A stretch of DNA of 64,000 nucleotides, from the NCBI GenBank assembly GCA_900770525.1, contig CAAHDT010000034.1, forward strand, positions 39,960 through 103,959, read 5' to 3'. Origin of the DNA: Candidatus Gastranaerophilales bacterium (lineage in GTDB: Bacteria; Cyanobacteriota; Vampirovibrionia; Gastranaerophilales; Gastranaerophilaceae). The translations under genes were made by a program, and so were the position numbers. The notes under the pieces were generated by a model that saw only the letters and a program-made list of their open reading frames with translations, was not told the origin of the DNA and made no database searches. This document shows, in pieces, positions 16,543-26,008 of this stretch (the stretch's first letter is position 1; each line of letters opens with the position of its first letter).

Positions 16543-17688
16543 ATGTTGAACAAAGAATTTTCAGAATATAGAAGGAATTTTTATAATACGTATTATTCAG
16601 ATATATTGCCACTTTTTGCAAAATTTGAAAAAGAACGTAAATTAAATTTTTGGCTGACATTTTTTGGTTGTTTTGCCTCTGCTGTATTTTTTATATCCGG
16701 TATAGCACTTCCTTTATATTTTATGTTTGATCCGGATAAAGTTGGTATGGCTATTGTTTTAAGTTTTTGTATATTTCCTATATTTACAATTTTGGGTGGT
16801 GCATTCTTTTTCTGGTTTCCTAAGCATATGAATTCAAAATTTGCTCAAAAGTTAAAGATTACCTGCATGCCATGTATTACTCAGATATTTGGACATATGA
16901 AGTGGTATGACCAGTATAATTTAATTTCTGATAGTATGTTACGTAGTGCGCAATTGTTCGCTAATTATGATGGAAGAGAACATTACGATGCGTTTAAAGG
17001 TTCTTATAAAGGTGTTGAATTTAAAATAGAAGAAACATATATGTATGTTGAAGCTTCTAATTCTAGTAAAAGTGTTTCAAAGGCTGACCGTGATGCATTT
17101 CGAGGGGTAGTAATAGAATTTCCTGTGAATAAAAATGTTAAGAATACGACTATTATTGCAACTAAGAATGATACTAATATAAGAAATGGATATGCAAATT
17201 TCTTTCAGTTGGCAATTCTGATTAGTTTGTTTTTAATGTCAATTCTCTTTATAACTTGTCGAAATGTTTATGTAGATATATTGGTTCCATTGTTAGTCGG
17301 ATTTATAATATTTAAGGGTGCGAAAAATGAATATCTCGATTCAGGTGAAACTAAAGAATTAAATGAGCTAAAACTTGAAGATCCTGAATTCAGTAAAAAA
17401 TATAGGGTATATTCTGCGGATCAAGTTGAAGGAAGATACTTGGTGACACCTGCATTTATGGAAAGGTTTAAGAATTTGCAGACTGCATTTGGTTCAAAAA
17501 ATGCAAAATGTTCGTTTTACAAAGATAGTTTAATCTTTGCAATTTCTACCAAAAAGAATTTGTTTGAAATAGGGAGTCTATTCCATAGCTTAGAAAATCC
17601 AAAACAAATGACAGAATTTTTCAACGAATTGTCATCAATCTTGGCACTAATCGACTACTTTAAGCTGGATGAAAAAACTGGTTTGTAA
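16543..17688 (+). CDS. DUF3137-like membrane protein, copy 2
   Basis: A 381-residue paralogue of the preceding gene. I start it at the ATG at 16543 because GGAGG lies 8 bp upstream; an earlier in-frame ATG overlaps the end of copy 1. The architecture is the same: paired membrane segments near the N-terminus, YDAFKGSYKGVEFKIEE, another hydrophobic pair, and the LEDPEFSKKYRVY domain. From 17371 to the end the DNA is nearly the same as 16205-16512, including an unbroken 77-bp identical run. The 5' halves are only distantly alike. Confidence 0.7.
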   Translation: MLNKEFSEYRRNFYNTYYSDILPLFAKFEKERKLNFWLTFFGCFASAVFFISGIALPLYFMFDPDKVGMAIVLSFCIFPIFTILGGAFFFWFPKHMNSKFAQKLKITCMPCITQIFGHMKWYDQYNLISDSMLRSAQLFANYDGREHYDAFKGSYKGVEFKIEETYMYVEASNSSKSVSKADRDAFRGVVIEFPVNKNVKNTTIIATKNDTNIRNGYANFFQLAILISLFLMSILFITCRNVYVDILVPLLVGFIIFKGAKNEYLDSGETKELNELKLEDPEFSKKYRVYSADQVEGRYLVTPAFMERFKNLQTAFGSKNAKCSFYKDSLIFAISTKKNLFEIGSLFHSLENPKQMTEFFNELSSILALIDYFKLDEKTGL

Positions 17689-17752
17689 TATTTATGACTG
17701 AATAAATAATATATTATTCAGGGTAACTTTTTGTTAACAAATTACTTGATAT

Positions 17753-17787
17753 AAAAAAACAGGGGAGACTTCTCCCCTGAATTTTTT
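17753..17787. terminator. Bidirectional intrinsic terminator
   Basis: CAGGGGAGA (17760-17768) and TCTCCCCTG (17771-17779) pair perfectly, with an A run before and a T run after. It can serve both the DUF3137 pair and the convergent gene at 17797-18132. Confidence 0.88.
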
Positions 17788-17796
17788 CTAGTCTTT

Positions 17797-18132
17797 TTAG
17801 TCTTTCTTTTCTTCTGCAGGAGCTTCTTCTTTTGGAGCTGCATTAGTGTCTACTTTAGAAGCATCTTCTTTTGCTTCTGCAGTTTCTGGTTTTGGTTCTT
17901 CTTCTGCTTTTTTCTCTTCAACAGGAGCTTGTTCTACTTCTTCCGGCTTTTTATCTTCTGCCGGTTTAATAGCTGCCTGATTGTATGCAGCAAGCGCATC
18001 TGCTCCATTTAATGTTGCAGCAGGTGCTTCCGGTTTAGCTTCTTCGGCTGCCGGTTGAGACGCTGCTACTTCTGCACCTTTCATGCTGATATTTTTAATT
18101 GCTCCAATAGAATTGTTTACTGCACTAATCAT
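17797..18132 (-). CDS. Small Ala/Glu/Pro/Lys-rich protein
   Basis: A 111-residue protein beginning MISAVNNSIGAIKN and then almost entirely low-complexity Ala-Pro-Glu-Lys sequence ('EEKKAEEEPKPE' type). No folded domain or signal peptide is visible, and the product should be intrinsically disordered and acidic. The N-terminal 'SVNN'-like start is shared loosely with other small proteins in this window. It is probably real, as it has a terminator directly behind it. Role unknown. Confidence 0.6.
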   Translation of the reverse strand: MISAVNNSIGAIKNISMKGAEVAASQPAAEEAKPEAPAATLNGADALAAYNQAAIKPAEDKKPEEVEQAPVEEKKAEEEPKPETAEAKEDASKVDTNAAPKEEAPAEEKKD

Positions 18133-18221
18133 TTTTTATTCCTTTACTTTTGACTACCTTACATTTTTAATAAAAACACTTCAAGATTAATAATTGCTTT
18201 TTTGTTAAGGAATATAAAGAA

Positions 18222-19508
18222 TTATTTTTTATAATTAAATGCAGCTAATCCGAGGTATCTTGCAGAAGCACCTAATTCTTGCTCAATTCGGATAAGTTGG
18301 TTGTACTTAGCCATTCTGTCGGAACGAGAAGATGAGCCGGTTTTGATTTGTCCGCAGTTTGTTGCAACGGCAAGGTCTGCGATAAATGTATCTTCTGTTT
18401 CGCCTGAGCGGTGTGAGACAATTGACGTGTAACCTCCGGCACGAGCTGTTGCGATTGCATCCAGTGTTTCTGATAATGTACCTATTTGGTTAACTTTAAT
18501 AAGTATGGAGTTTGCGACATTTCTTCTTATGCCTTCTGATAAACGCCTTGTATTGGTGACAAAGAGGTCATCTCCGACAAGTTGACAAGTTTTGCCGAGT
18601 TTTTGGGTAAGCATTGTCCAACCTTCCCAATCTTGTTCTGCCATGCCGTCTTCTATTGAAATAATCGGGTATTTTTTTACCCAATCTGATAAGAAATTAA
18701 CCATTTCTTCGGCATTTAAGATTTTATTTTCTCCGCGGAGAGTATATTTACCTTCTTCGTAAAATTCAGATGAGGCTACATCTAGGCAGATTTTTATTTG
18801 TTCTGTGTCGTAACCTGCTTTTTCTATTGCTTCAAGGATTATTTCTATTCCTTCTTCATTTGATTTTAAACTTGGGGCAAAACCGCCTTCATCACCTACG
18901 GATGTTACAAGTCCTTTATTTTTAAGTACGCTTTTTAGGGTGTGAAAGATTTCAGAACCCATGCGTATAGCTTCTTGAAAATTGTAAGCCCCAACAGGAG
19001 CAATCATAAATTCTTGAAAATCTATATTGTTGTCTGCATGAGCTCCACCATTAATTATGTTCATCATAGGAACGGGTAGTGTTGCAGCATTCAGTCCTCC
19101 AAGGTATCTGTATAAAGGCATTTTGTATGCAAGAGAGGCAGCTTTTGCTGTGGCTAATGAAACTCCGAGGATAGCATTTGCGCCAAGTCGTGATTTATTG
19201 TCTGTGCCGTCAAGTTCAAGCATTAAGTTATCAATTTGTTGTTGATTTGAGGCATCTTCTCCTATCAATTCCGGAGCAATAATATTATTGACGTTATTGA
19301 CTGCTTTTAGGACACCTTTTCCGAGATAATAATTTTCATCGCCATCTCTCAATTCAAGTGCCTCAAATATTCCGGTAGATGCGCCAGATGGAACTGCAGC
19401 CCTCCCAATAATTCCACCGGATAGCTTAACTTCTGCTTCTACGGTAGGATTTCCACGAGAATCAAGTATTTGACGTGCCGTAATATCTTCTATAAATGTT
19501 GAAACCAT
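18222..19508 (-). CDS. eno: Enolase
   Basis: A 428-residue enolase with ARQILDSRGNPTVEAEV near the start, SGASTGIFEALELRDGD in the mobile loops, NGGAHADN, the metal ligands in CLDVASSEFY, ISIEDGM and LVGDDLFVTN, the catalytic Lys in ILIKVNQIGT, and SHRSGETED. It converts 2-phosphoglycerate to phosphoenolpyruvate in glycolysis. It is a stand-alone unit with a gap of 83 bp to dgt upstream. Confidence 0.97.
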   Translation of the reverse strand: MVSTFIEDITARQILDSRGNPTVEAEVKLSGGIIGRAAVPSGASTGIFEALELRDGDENYYLGKGVLKAVNNVNNIIAPELIGEDASNQQQIDNLMLELDGTDNKSRLGANAILGVSLATAKAASLAYKMPLYRYLGGLNAATLPVPMMNIINGGAHADNNIDFQEFMIAPVGAYNFQEAIRMGSEIFHTLKSVLKNKGLVTSVGDEGGFAPSLKSNEEGIEIILEAIEKAGYDTEQIKICLDVASSEFYEEGKYTLRGENKILNAEEMVNFLSDWVKKYPIISIEDGMAEQDWEGWTMLTQKLGKTCQLVGDDLFVTNTRRLSEGIRRNVANSILIKVNQIGTLSETLDAIATARAGGYTSIVSHRSGETEDTFIADLAVATNCGQIKTGSSSRSDRMAKYNQLIRIEQELGASARYLGLAAFNYKK

Positions 19509-19591
19509 ATAAACTTGCTCCTTTTTTAAACACCACGTCGTTATTGTGTCTTAAAAATTTAATAACGTCAATAGGTAAGTTTTGGTATCTC

Positions 19592-20632
19592 TTATTTCTC
19601 TATCACTTTTGCAAGTTTAAATAGATAATCTTCTTTTGCTCCACATTGCAAACCAATCGGGATAAAGTTTTCTTTATACTTTTCAACTGCAAACCTATCT
19701 GTCATCCCCGAAATATAGTCAGTTACGGCACGTTCAATTCTGTTGGCTTCACATACAGGTTTTAGCATTTCGCAATAGTGATAAAATAATTCTCTTATCA
19801 CACGACGAGCTTTTTTCTCTTCAATTTTTGCCGGAGAATCGTCTGTATAAACGTTATCAAACATCCACTGTCTTAATTTTGTTGTGTAATGCCAACCTTC
19901 TTCACTCATTGAAATTTGTGATTTGCCGATAGAGTTTGTAATGATTTCCATAATCATTTTATTAAGACGTTTGCTTTGAATTGATGAAAAATATTGAATA
20001 CAATCTTTTGGCAAATCACTTTCTGCAATTATACCTGCCCGAATTGAATCTTCAATATCGTGGTTAATATAGGCAATTTTGTCGGCAAGTTGTACAACTT
20101 GAGCTTCAGGAGTTCTTGGAGTATATCCCCAAGTATGGGTTAAAATTCCGTCAATTGTTTCTGCGCAAAGGTTCAAATCTTCTAAAACTTCAACAACTCT
20201 GACACTCTGGATATTATGATGAAACCCACCGTTGACAAGTTCGTTTAATACACTTTCTCCGCAATGTCCAAATGGTGTATGTCCAAGGTCGTGTCCCAAC
20301 GAAATTGCTTCAGTTAAATCTTCGTTCAAATTTAGGGAGCGTGCCAAGGTTCTTGCTATTTGTGAAACTTCAAGAGTATGAGTCAATCTTGTTCTAAAGT
20401 GGTCATCAAATGGTGATAAGAATACTTGAGTTTTGTGCTTTAACCTTCTAAAAGCTTTTGAATGGAGGATTCTATCTCTATCACGTTGGAAGCAAGTTCT
20501 TATTGTACATTCTTCTTCGGGGCGTTTGCGTCCTTTTGAATTTCTTGCTTTAGTTGCTATGTCACTTAATGTATTAAATTCTCTATTTTCTAAGTTTTCT
20601 CTAATTTTACTCACGTCAGTGAATTGAGGCAT
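19592..20632 (-). CDS. dgt: Deoxyguanosinetriphosphate triphosphohydrolase-like HD protein
   Basis: A 346-residue HD-domain protein. The metal-binding HD pattern is spread over RLTHTLEVSQIA and GHDLGHTPFGHCGE, preceded by SKAFRRLKHKTQVF, the hallmark of the dGTPase family. It hydrolyses dNTPs to nucleoside and triphosphate, helping balance dNTP pools or limiting phages. Length is typical of the short, broad-specificity type. The ATG at 20632 opens MPQFTDVSK. Confidence 0.9.
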   Translation of the reverse strand: MPQFTDVSKIRENLENREFNTLSDIATKARNSKGRKRPEEECTIRTCFQRDRDRILHSKAFRRLKHKTQVFLSPFDDHFRTRLTHTLEVSQIARTLARSLNLNEDLTEAISLGHDLGHTPFGHCGESVLNELVNGGFHHNIQSVRVVEVLEDLNLCAETIDGILTHTWGYTPRTPEAQVVQLADKIAYINHDIEDSIRAGIIAESDLPKDCIQYFSSIQSKRLNKMIMEIITNSIGKSQISMSEEGWHYTTKLRQWMFDNVYTDDSPAKIEEKKARRVIRELFYHYCEMLKPVCEANRIERAVTDYISGMTDRFAVEKYKENFIPIGLQCGAKEDYLFKLAKVIEK

Positions 20633-20688
20633 AATATAAATCCCTTTAATATAACTAATTGCAAGATAATTGTAGCATACAAATTTTA

Positions 20689-22329
20689 TCAGGCAACTTG
20701 ACTATTTGAATGATTTTTAGACTGTTTTTTGCGGATTAAATCTGCAAATTTTCCCACTTGACCTAAAATTAACCCTGAAATACCACCAATTACCATTGAT
20801 TTACTTCCGGATATTAACTTTGCGGTACAAATTAGAGATGTGCCGATAGCTCCTATAATTGGCACTCCGGATGTTAGGGTAACTGACCATCTTTCATCAT
20901 TGTCTTTTGCTTTAGCAAGTCCGTAGCCAATCATTCCGCCTGATGCAATAATTGATAATACGTCAGTAGGAGCCGAACCTAGTGCTAAGTCGCGTGCTTT
21001 ATCGAAGAATTCGACTGTTTCTAAATTCAAAGATTTATCAAACGCTTTTACGGCTTTTGTCACTTGCGGTCTTACGAGGGATAGTTCATATGGAGCGATT
21101 TTCTCGTATATTGCAAGCATTTCTTGTAATTCGCCACTGTTTTTATTATCCATCAAGTCCAAAATAGATTTTACATATGAACGGCGTAAGTTTGTTTGAT
21201 TGGAGATAATACTTTTATCCAATCCTTCTTGGAGTGGTCTTTCCAAAACTTTCGATAATTCTTTTTTGAATATTTGAGAGTTTTCTCCAATACCGTCTGG
21301 ATTTTTGAGGAACCATTTTAATTTTTTGATTAAATCTAGTCCCTCTTTGTCTGATGGAATAATTAATTCTTCAAGTTTTTTTAGTTGTGTTTCCATTAGA
21401 TTCAATTTATCTGCGTTGGCATATGTAATTTGGTTTCTGATTGTCGAAACTTGTTCTGCCAAACTTGTTTTGCCTGCTGCAATTTTTTCTTCCGGAATGA
21501 AGGTTTGCCACATTTCTTTGCGTCTGAATTTATTGTTCTTTGACCAAAAATCTTTGAAACTTTCATCCCAGAATTGACCGTATAGTTTTGATGTGACGGA
21601 CTTAATATATTTGTAGCGGTCTGATTGTTGGGCGGATGAAATAAATGTTTCAACTGCACCTTTAATAGATTTTCTATGGTTTTGAGCAATTTCTACCCAT
21701 TGACGTTTGGTTAAAGTTTTTCCGTTAATTGTGATAAGTTCATCAGGGTTTTGAGAGAGAATACGCTTGTCGAGGTTATCTAAAGAACCAAACATTTTGT
21801 TGAATTTTTTGCCTGTTGACTTGTAAGAACTAACTACTGTTTTTCTTGAAATTCCTTCAAAGAATTGTGAAATTCTATTGTGAATATTTTGGGTAAACTT
21901 AGTTTTTCCCATTAATTTTTTAAACAAAACATCTTTTAGGGATGTAAAGTTATTAATACTCTGAGCTTTTTCCATAAAAGAATTGACTTTTCGTAGTGAA
22001 TAAATATAAAATTCGTTCCATCTGTCGGAGCCTTTTAAATCAGATTTTGCAAGTTTTCTTTCTAAATATTCTTTAACTTTTTCTAAGTATTTGGTTGTAT
22101 TTTTAGGTAAACCTCTGCTTAATACCAGAATCCCGGCACCAACAAGCAATGCTGAACCGCCAACACTAAGTGCAATATTTCTCTTTTTGTGAGAATGCTT
22201 TTGGGGAGTGTCATTTGTGGGAGTAGTTGTTGCAGTATTTGTTTGCATAAAAAAATTTTCGTTCTTGTTTTGAGCGAATTTTTTAAAAGTATTTATGTTT
22301 CCGTTTGCGTTATTAACAGAATTTAGCAT
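20689..22329 (-). CDS. Large lineage-specific protein with membrane segments
   Basis: A 546-residue protein, unrecognised. It starts MLNSVNNANGNINTF. It has a Thr/Asn-rich stretch, then a clear membrane segment (IALSVGGSALLVGAGILVL, about 51-70). A long helical, Lys-rich middle follows, and glycine-rich hydrophobic segments lie near the C-terminus (about 455-525, including GGMIGYGLAK and GGISGLILGQVG). The lack of a cleavable signal and the basic C-terminal tail suggest an inner-membrane protein with a large helical soluble part. Confidence 0.6.
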   Translation of the reverse strand: MLNSVNNANGNINTFKKFAQNKNENFFMQTNTATTTPTNDTPQKHSHKKRNIALSVGGSALLVGAGILVLSRGLPKNTTKYLEKVKEYLERKLAKSDLKGSDRWNEFYIYSLRKVNSFMEKAQSINNFTSLKDVLFKKLMGKTKFTQNIHNRISQFFEGISRKTVVSSYKSTGKKFNKMFGSLDNLDKRILSQNPDELITINGKTLTKRQWVEIAQNHRKSIKGAVETFISSAQQSDRYKYIKSVTSKLYGQFWDESFKDFWSKNNKFRRKEMWQTFIPEEKIAAGKTSLAEQVSTIRNQITYANADKLNLMETQLKKLEELIIPSDKEGLDLIKKLKWFLKNPDGIGENSQIFKKELSKVLERPLQEGLDKSIISNQTNLRRSYVKSILDLMDNKNSGELQEMLAIYEKIAPYELSLVRPQVTKAVKAFDKSLNLETVEFFDKARDLALGSAPTDVLSIIASGGMIGYGLAKAKDNDERWSVTLTSGVPIIGAIGTSLICTAKLISGSKSMVIGGISGLILGQVGKFADLIRKKQSKNHSNSQVA

Positions 22330-22407
22330 AACTTTTCCCTAATAATATAAAAACATATCAGGCTTCTTTTTTGCTATCGGGAATATTTATGTTTAAGGAA
22401 TATTAAT

Positions 22408-22680
22408 TTAATCAACTTTTTGCATGTTTTTAGATTTATAAGCAATTAAGCATTGTGCGAGTTGATCAGGGCAACTTGTCGGTTTTGAACCACATTGAAT
22501 TCCTTTTAGTTTTTCGATAACGTCATCAATTTTCATTCCTTTGATTAAGTGTTTTATTCCTTGTAAATTTCCGTTACAACCACCAAGAAAATCTGCATCT
22601 TCAATAATTCCATTGTTGACTTTAACTTGCATCATTTTACAGCAAGTTCCTGTTGTTTCGTATTGCAATACTTCTGTCAT
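22408..22680 (-). CDS. TSCPD-domain protein (TIGR03905-like)
   Basis: A 90-residue protein starting at the ATG at 22680, which has AAAAGGAG 7-8 bp upstream; a longer frame reading back through the divergent fluoride-channel gene is not credible. It shows TGTCCKMM near the start, FLGGCNGN in the middle, and the name-giving TSCPDQLA at the C-terminus. This small domain is also found in vitamin-B12-dependent ribonucleotide reductases, and as a stand-alone protein has no known role. The several cysteines suggest metal or redox binding. Confidence 0.75.
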   Translation of the reverse strand: MTEVLQYETTGTCCKMMQVKVNNGIIEDADFLGGCNGNLQGIKHLIKGMKIDDVIEKLKGIQCGSKPTSCPDQLAQCLIAYKSKNMQKVD

Positions 22681-22729
22681 TTGATTTCTCCTTTTTAATA
22701 GTATTGTAGCACAAATTTTCGCAATATAT

Positions 22730-22759
22730 TTGAGTCGATTGAGAGGTTTATGATATAAT
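22730..22759 (+). promoter_or_regulatory. Putative sigma70 promoter for the fluoride channel
   Basis: TTGAGT (22730-22735), an 18-bp spacer and TATAAT (22754-22759). Transcription would begin near 22766, leaving about 20 nt of leader, too short to hold a fluoride riboswitch. Confidence 0.5.
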
Positions 22760-22786
22760 TTTTTGTACTTAAAAAGCAGGTGTATA

Positions 22787-23161
22787 ATGATAAATATAAT
22801 TTCAATTTTTATAGGAGGGGGGAGCGGAGCCGTTATAAGATATTTAATCGGTTTGAGTTTTTTGAAGTCTTTCCATCTTAGTTTTCCATTTGCAACTTTG
22901 TTTGTAAATCTTTTGGGTGGTTTCATTATTGGTTTTTTGTATGTGTTGTTTATTGATAAAATCGAAATTAATACAGGTTTGAAACTTGCTTTGACTGTAG
23001 GGTTTTGTGGCGGTTTGACAACGTTTTCGACATTTTCTCTTGAAATGTTTGAGATGATTGGCAATCATCAGTATATTCACGCATTTACTTATGCATTTGT
23101 AAGTGTTATGCTATGTTTGATAGCGGTAGCAATAGGAGCGCATTGTGCAAAATACATTTAA
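22787..23161 (+). CDS. crcB: Fluoride channel CrcB/FluC
   Basis: A 124-residue protein with four membrane segments. FIGGGSGAVIRYLIG at the start, FATLFVNLLGGFIIGFL (the Asn of the fluoride path) and GFCGGLTTFSTFSLE (the Phe-box and TTFSTF motif) are diagnostic. It works as a dual-topology homodimer that exports fluoride. I place the start at 22787; a frame extension to 22763 adds only a poor N-terminus. Its 3' end overlaps the next gene by 17 bp. Confidence 0.93.
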   Translation: MINIISIFIGGGSGAVIRYLIGLSFLKSFHLSFPFATLFVNLLGGFIIGFLYVLFIDKIEINTGLKLALTVGFCGGLTTFSTFSLEMFEMIGNHQYIHAFTYAFVSVMLCLIAVAIGAHCAKYI

Positions 23162-23993
23162 ATTTGAAAAACTAAATTTCACAACTGCCGGCATGCCAAG
23201 ACGTACCGGTAAAGGTAGTTATCCAGAAGCTTTTGATGTAATAAAAGATATGGGACTTGACGGAATGGAATTGGAGTTTGTTCACGGTGTAAGAATGTCA
23301 CCTGAGTCAAGAGCTTTGGTGCGTGGTATTCAAGAAAAAAATAATTATGTGATAACGGCTCATGCACCATTTTATATAAACCTTAATTCAAAAGAAGAAG
23401 AGAAAATTGAAGCGAGTGTTGCCAGAATAATTGAAACAGCGATGGTTGCAAGTGAGGCAGGGGCATTTAGTATAACGTTTCATGCTGCTTTTTATATGGG
23501 TAAAGACAAAGAAACGGTCTATAATCAGGTAAAAAATCAAATTTCGAAAATATCAGATGCCTTAAAACAAGAAGGTAATAATGTTTGGATTAGACCTGAA
23601 ACAACCGGAAAAGGTACTCAGTGGGGTGATTTAGATGAAATAATCAGATTGTCCAAAGAGTTTGACAATGTTCTTCCGTGTATTGATTTTTCTCATCTCC
23701 ATGCAAGAAGTGCCGGTGAATATAATACATATGACGAGTTTTCAAAAATTTTCGAAACTTTAGGACGTGAAGTTGGAGCTTATGCTCTTGAAAATTTCCA
23801 CGGACACCTTGCAGGAATTGACTATGGCGCTAAAGGTGAGAAAAAACACCTTGATCTTGAAGAGTCGGATATGAATTACAAAGATTTGCTCAAAGTTATG
23901 AAAGAATTTGATGTAAAAGGAACTTTAGTTTGTGAAAGCCCAAATATTGAGGATGATGCGCTGCTTTTGAAAACATATTATCAATCTATATAA
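23145..23993 (+). CDS. Endonuclease IV-like TIM-barrel protein
   Basis: A 282-residue xylose-isomerase-like/AP-endonuclease-2 TIM barrel. The GTG start has AGGAG 8 bp upstream, inside crcB. Metal-ligand positions of endonuclease IV are recognisable: THAPF, TFHAAF, RPETTGK (Glu), CIDFSHLHAR (Asp, His), NFHGHLAGIDYG and VCESP (Glu). In Nfo these hold three zinc ions for cleaving abasic sites. The usual DSKxxxGS and DRH motifs are altered, so it may be a divergent repair enzyme or a sugar isomerase relative. Confidence 0.72.
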   Translation: MQNTFKFEKLNFTTAGMPRRTGKGSYPEAFDVIKDMGLDGMELEFVHGVRMSPESRALVRGIQEKNNYVITAHAPFYINLNSKEEEKIEASVARIIETAMVASEAGAFSITFHAAFYMGKDKETVYNQVKNQISKISDALKQEGNNVWIRPETTGKGTQWGDLDEIIRLSKEFDNVLPCIDFSHLHARSAGEYNTYDEFSKIFETLGREVGAYALENFHGHLAGIDYGAKGEKKHLDLEESDMNYKDLLKVMKEFDVKGTLVCESPNIEDDALLLKTYYQSI

Positions 23994-24014
23994 AAGTTTC
24001 CATACAAAAATTAA

Positions 24015-24040
24015 GACCGGCTTTTAAGCCGGTCTTTTTT
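24015..24040. terminator. Intrinsic terminator between convergent genes
   Basis: GACCGGC (24015-24021) pairs with GCCGGTC (24028-24034), followed by six T. Confidence 0.9.
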
Positions 24041-24047
24041 ATATGTA

Positions 24048-25352
24048 TTATGCAGAAATCTCTTTACTGTCTTCTTTTTTCGGAAGGGGTATTAATTCCG
24101 CACATTTTCTGTTTTTTACCATATCTGCCGTAACAACAATTTTTTCGGCATGCTCTTTAGATGGAACATCGTACATAACATCAAGCATAATCTCTTCAAC
24201 AATTGAGCGAAGAGCTCTTGCTCCGGTCTTACGCTTAAGTGCTTCTTGAGCAATTAAATCAACTGCTTCCGGTTCAAACTCAAGGTCTACACCGTCCATT
24301 TCTAATAAGCATTTATATTGTTTCAATACCGCATTCTTTGGTTCTGTTAAAATCATCTTAAGAGTTTTTTCGTTTAATGGGTCAAGAACTGCATAAGTTG
24401 GAATTCTGCCGATAAATTCAGGGATTAAACCGAATTTCAACAAGTCTTCCGGTTGCAATTTCTTAAGCATTTTAGCTGCATTTGCATCTTTTTCAGCTTG
24501 TGACAAAGCTGCTTTTGCGCCAAAACCTACCGTAGTTCCAACGTCAGCTCTTCTTTCAATGATTTTTTCCAAACCGACAAACGCACCACCAACAATAAAT
24601 AGAATATTGCTTGTGTCAACTTCTATAAACTCTTGATGTGGATGTTTTCTGCCACCCTGTGGTGGAACATGAGCGACTGTGCCTTCAATCATTTTTAATA
24701 ACGCTTGTTGAACACCTTCACCTGAAACATCTCTTGTAATTGATGTGTTTTCTGATTTTCTTGAAATTTTGTCGATTTCGTCAATGTAAATAATTCCTCT
24801 TTCAGCTTTCGCAGAATCAAAATCAGCATTCTGATAAAGTCTTAAAAGGATATTTTCAACGTCATCACCAACGTATCCTGCCTCAGTTAACGTTGTGGCA
24901 TCAGCTACGGCAAAAGGTACATCCAACATTTTTGCTAACGTTTGAGCTAACAATGTCTTACCTGAACCGGTAGGGCCAACAAGTAAAATGTTAGATTTTT
25001 GGATTTCTACGTTGTTCTTTAAATCGGCACTCTTATTGTGTTTTAGACGTTTGTAATGATTGTATACAGCAACAGAAAGCACCTTTTTAGCATCATCCTG
25101 TCCAATAATATACTGATCAAGATAAGCTTTGATTTCATGAGGTTTAGGAATTGGTTTTTCTTCCTTTTTGTCTTCTGCTGTTTCGCCTTCTTTTTCCTTG
25201 TTTTCGAAAAATTCTTCATCAAGGATTTCATTACAAAGTTCAACACATTCATCGCAGATGTACACCTCAGGACCTGCGATTAATTTCTTAACCTGATCCT
25301 GAGATTTCCCGCAAAAGGAACATTTTAATCTGCTGTCATCATGCTTTGGCAT
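24048..25352 (-). CDS. clpX: ATP-dependent Clp protease ATP-binding subunit ClpX
   Basis: A 434-residue AAA+ unfoldase. The N-terminal zinc-binding domain has CSFCGKSQ and CDECVELC. Walker A is GPTGSGKT, Walker B is IIYIDEIDKIS. The pore loop is GYVGDD, IGF-loop-type sequence links to ClpP, and sensor-2 GARALRSIVE lies near the end. It unfolds tagged proteins and feeds them to ClpP. It follows clpP by 27 bp in the conserved order tig-clpP-clpX. Confidence 0.97.
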   Translation of the reverse strand: MPKHDDSRLKCSFCGKSQDQVKKLIAGPEVYICDECVELCNEILDEEFFENKEKEGETAEDKKEEKPIPKPHEIKAYLDQYIIGQDDAKKVLSVAVYNHYKRLKHNKSADLKNNVEIQKSNILLVGPTGSGKTLLAQTLAKMLDVPFAVADATTLTEAGYVGDDVENILLRLYQNADFDSAKAERGIIYIDEIDKISRKSENTSITRDVSGEGVQQALLKMIEGTVAHVPPQGGRKHPHQEFIEVDTSNILFIVGGAFVGLEKIIERRADVGTTVGFGAKAALSQAEKDANAAKMLKKLQPEDLLKFGLIPEFIGRIPTYAVLDPLNEKTLKMILTEPKNAVLKQYKCLLEMDGVDLEFEPEAVDLIAQEALKRKTGARALRSIVEEIMLDVMYDVPSKEHAEKIVVTADMVKNRKCAELIPLPKKEDSKEISA

Positions 25353-25379
25353 AATATCAATTTCTCCTATTGTGAAATT

Positions 25380-25970
25380 CTACTTGATTGCATCTCTTGA
25401 TACAACTTTATCAATCATACCATACTCTAAAGCTTCTGCCGGAGTCATGATATAGTCACGGTCTGTATCTTTTTCGATTTTCTTCAAAGACTGACCTGTG
25501 TTTGATGCCAGAATTTCATTTAATGATTTTTTAATTCTAAGAATTTCAGCCGCCTGAATTTCGATATCAGTCGCCTGCCCTTGAGCACCGCCAAGAGGTT
25601 GGTGGATTAAGACACGAGAGTGAGGAAGAGCCATTCTCTTACCCTTCGTTCCTGATGATAACAAGAACGCACCCATAGAAGCTGCTTGTCCTAAACAAAT
25701 TGTTGATACGTCAGCTCTAATATGTTGCATTGTGTCATAAATTGCAAATCCGGCAGTAACGCTACCACCAGGGCTGTTAATATATAACATGATATCCTTT
25801 TCAGGATTTTCACTATCTAAAAGCAATAATTGTGCAACAATTAAGTTTGCAACCATATCATCAATAGGGGTACCCAAGAAGATGATTCTTTCTCTCAATA
25901 GCCTTGAAAAGATATCGAAAGAACGTTCACCTCTGCTGGATTGTTCAATTACTACAGGTACAAAACTCAT
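25380..25970 (-). CDS. clpP: ATP-dependent Clp protease proteolytic subunit ClpP
   Basis: A 196-residue serine protease. SRLLRERIIFLG, YINSPGGSVTAG and the catalytic serine in GQAASMGAFLL are present, as is the catalytic histidine in RVLIHQPLGG. The late Asp is in the KDTDRDYIM region. All are in normal spacing, and length is typical. It forms the tetradecameric barrel that degrades substrates handed over by ClpX, encoded just downstream. Confidence 0.97.
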   Translation of the reverse strand: MSFVPVVIEQSSRGERSFDIFSRLLRERIIFLGTPIDDMVANLIVAQLLLLDSENPEKDIMLYINSPGGSVTAGFAIYDTMQHIRADVSTICLGQAASMGAFLLSSGTKGKRMALPHSRVLIHQPLGGAQGQATDIEIQAAEILRIKKSLNEILASNTGQSLKKIEKDTDRDYIMTPAEALEYGMIDKVVSRDAIK

Positions 25971-26008
25971 ATCTATTTTCCCTTTCTTATTTCATTATAC
26001 GAATATTA

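Noticed and set aside
22700..22786. Fluoride riboswitch ahead of crcB
   Set aside because: The likely transcription start leaves only about 20 nt of leader, and no crcB-motif pattern is seen.
22681..23064. N-terminal extension of the TSCPD gene antisense to crcB
   Set aside because: The extension is the reverse strand of the fluoride channel. The ATG at 22680 has a good ribosome site and gives the normal family length.
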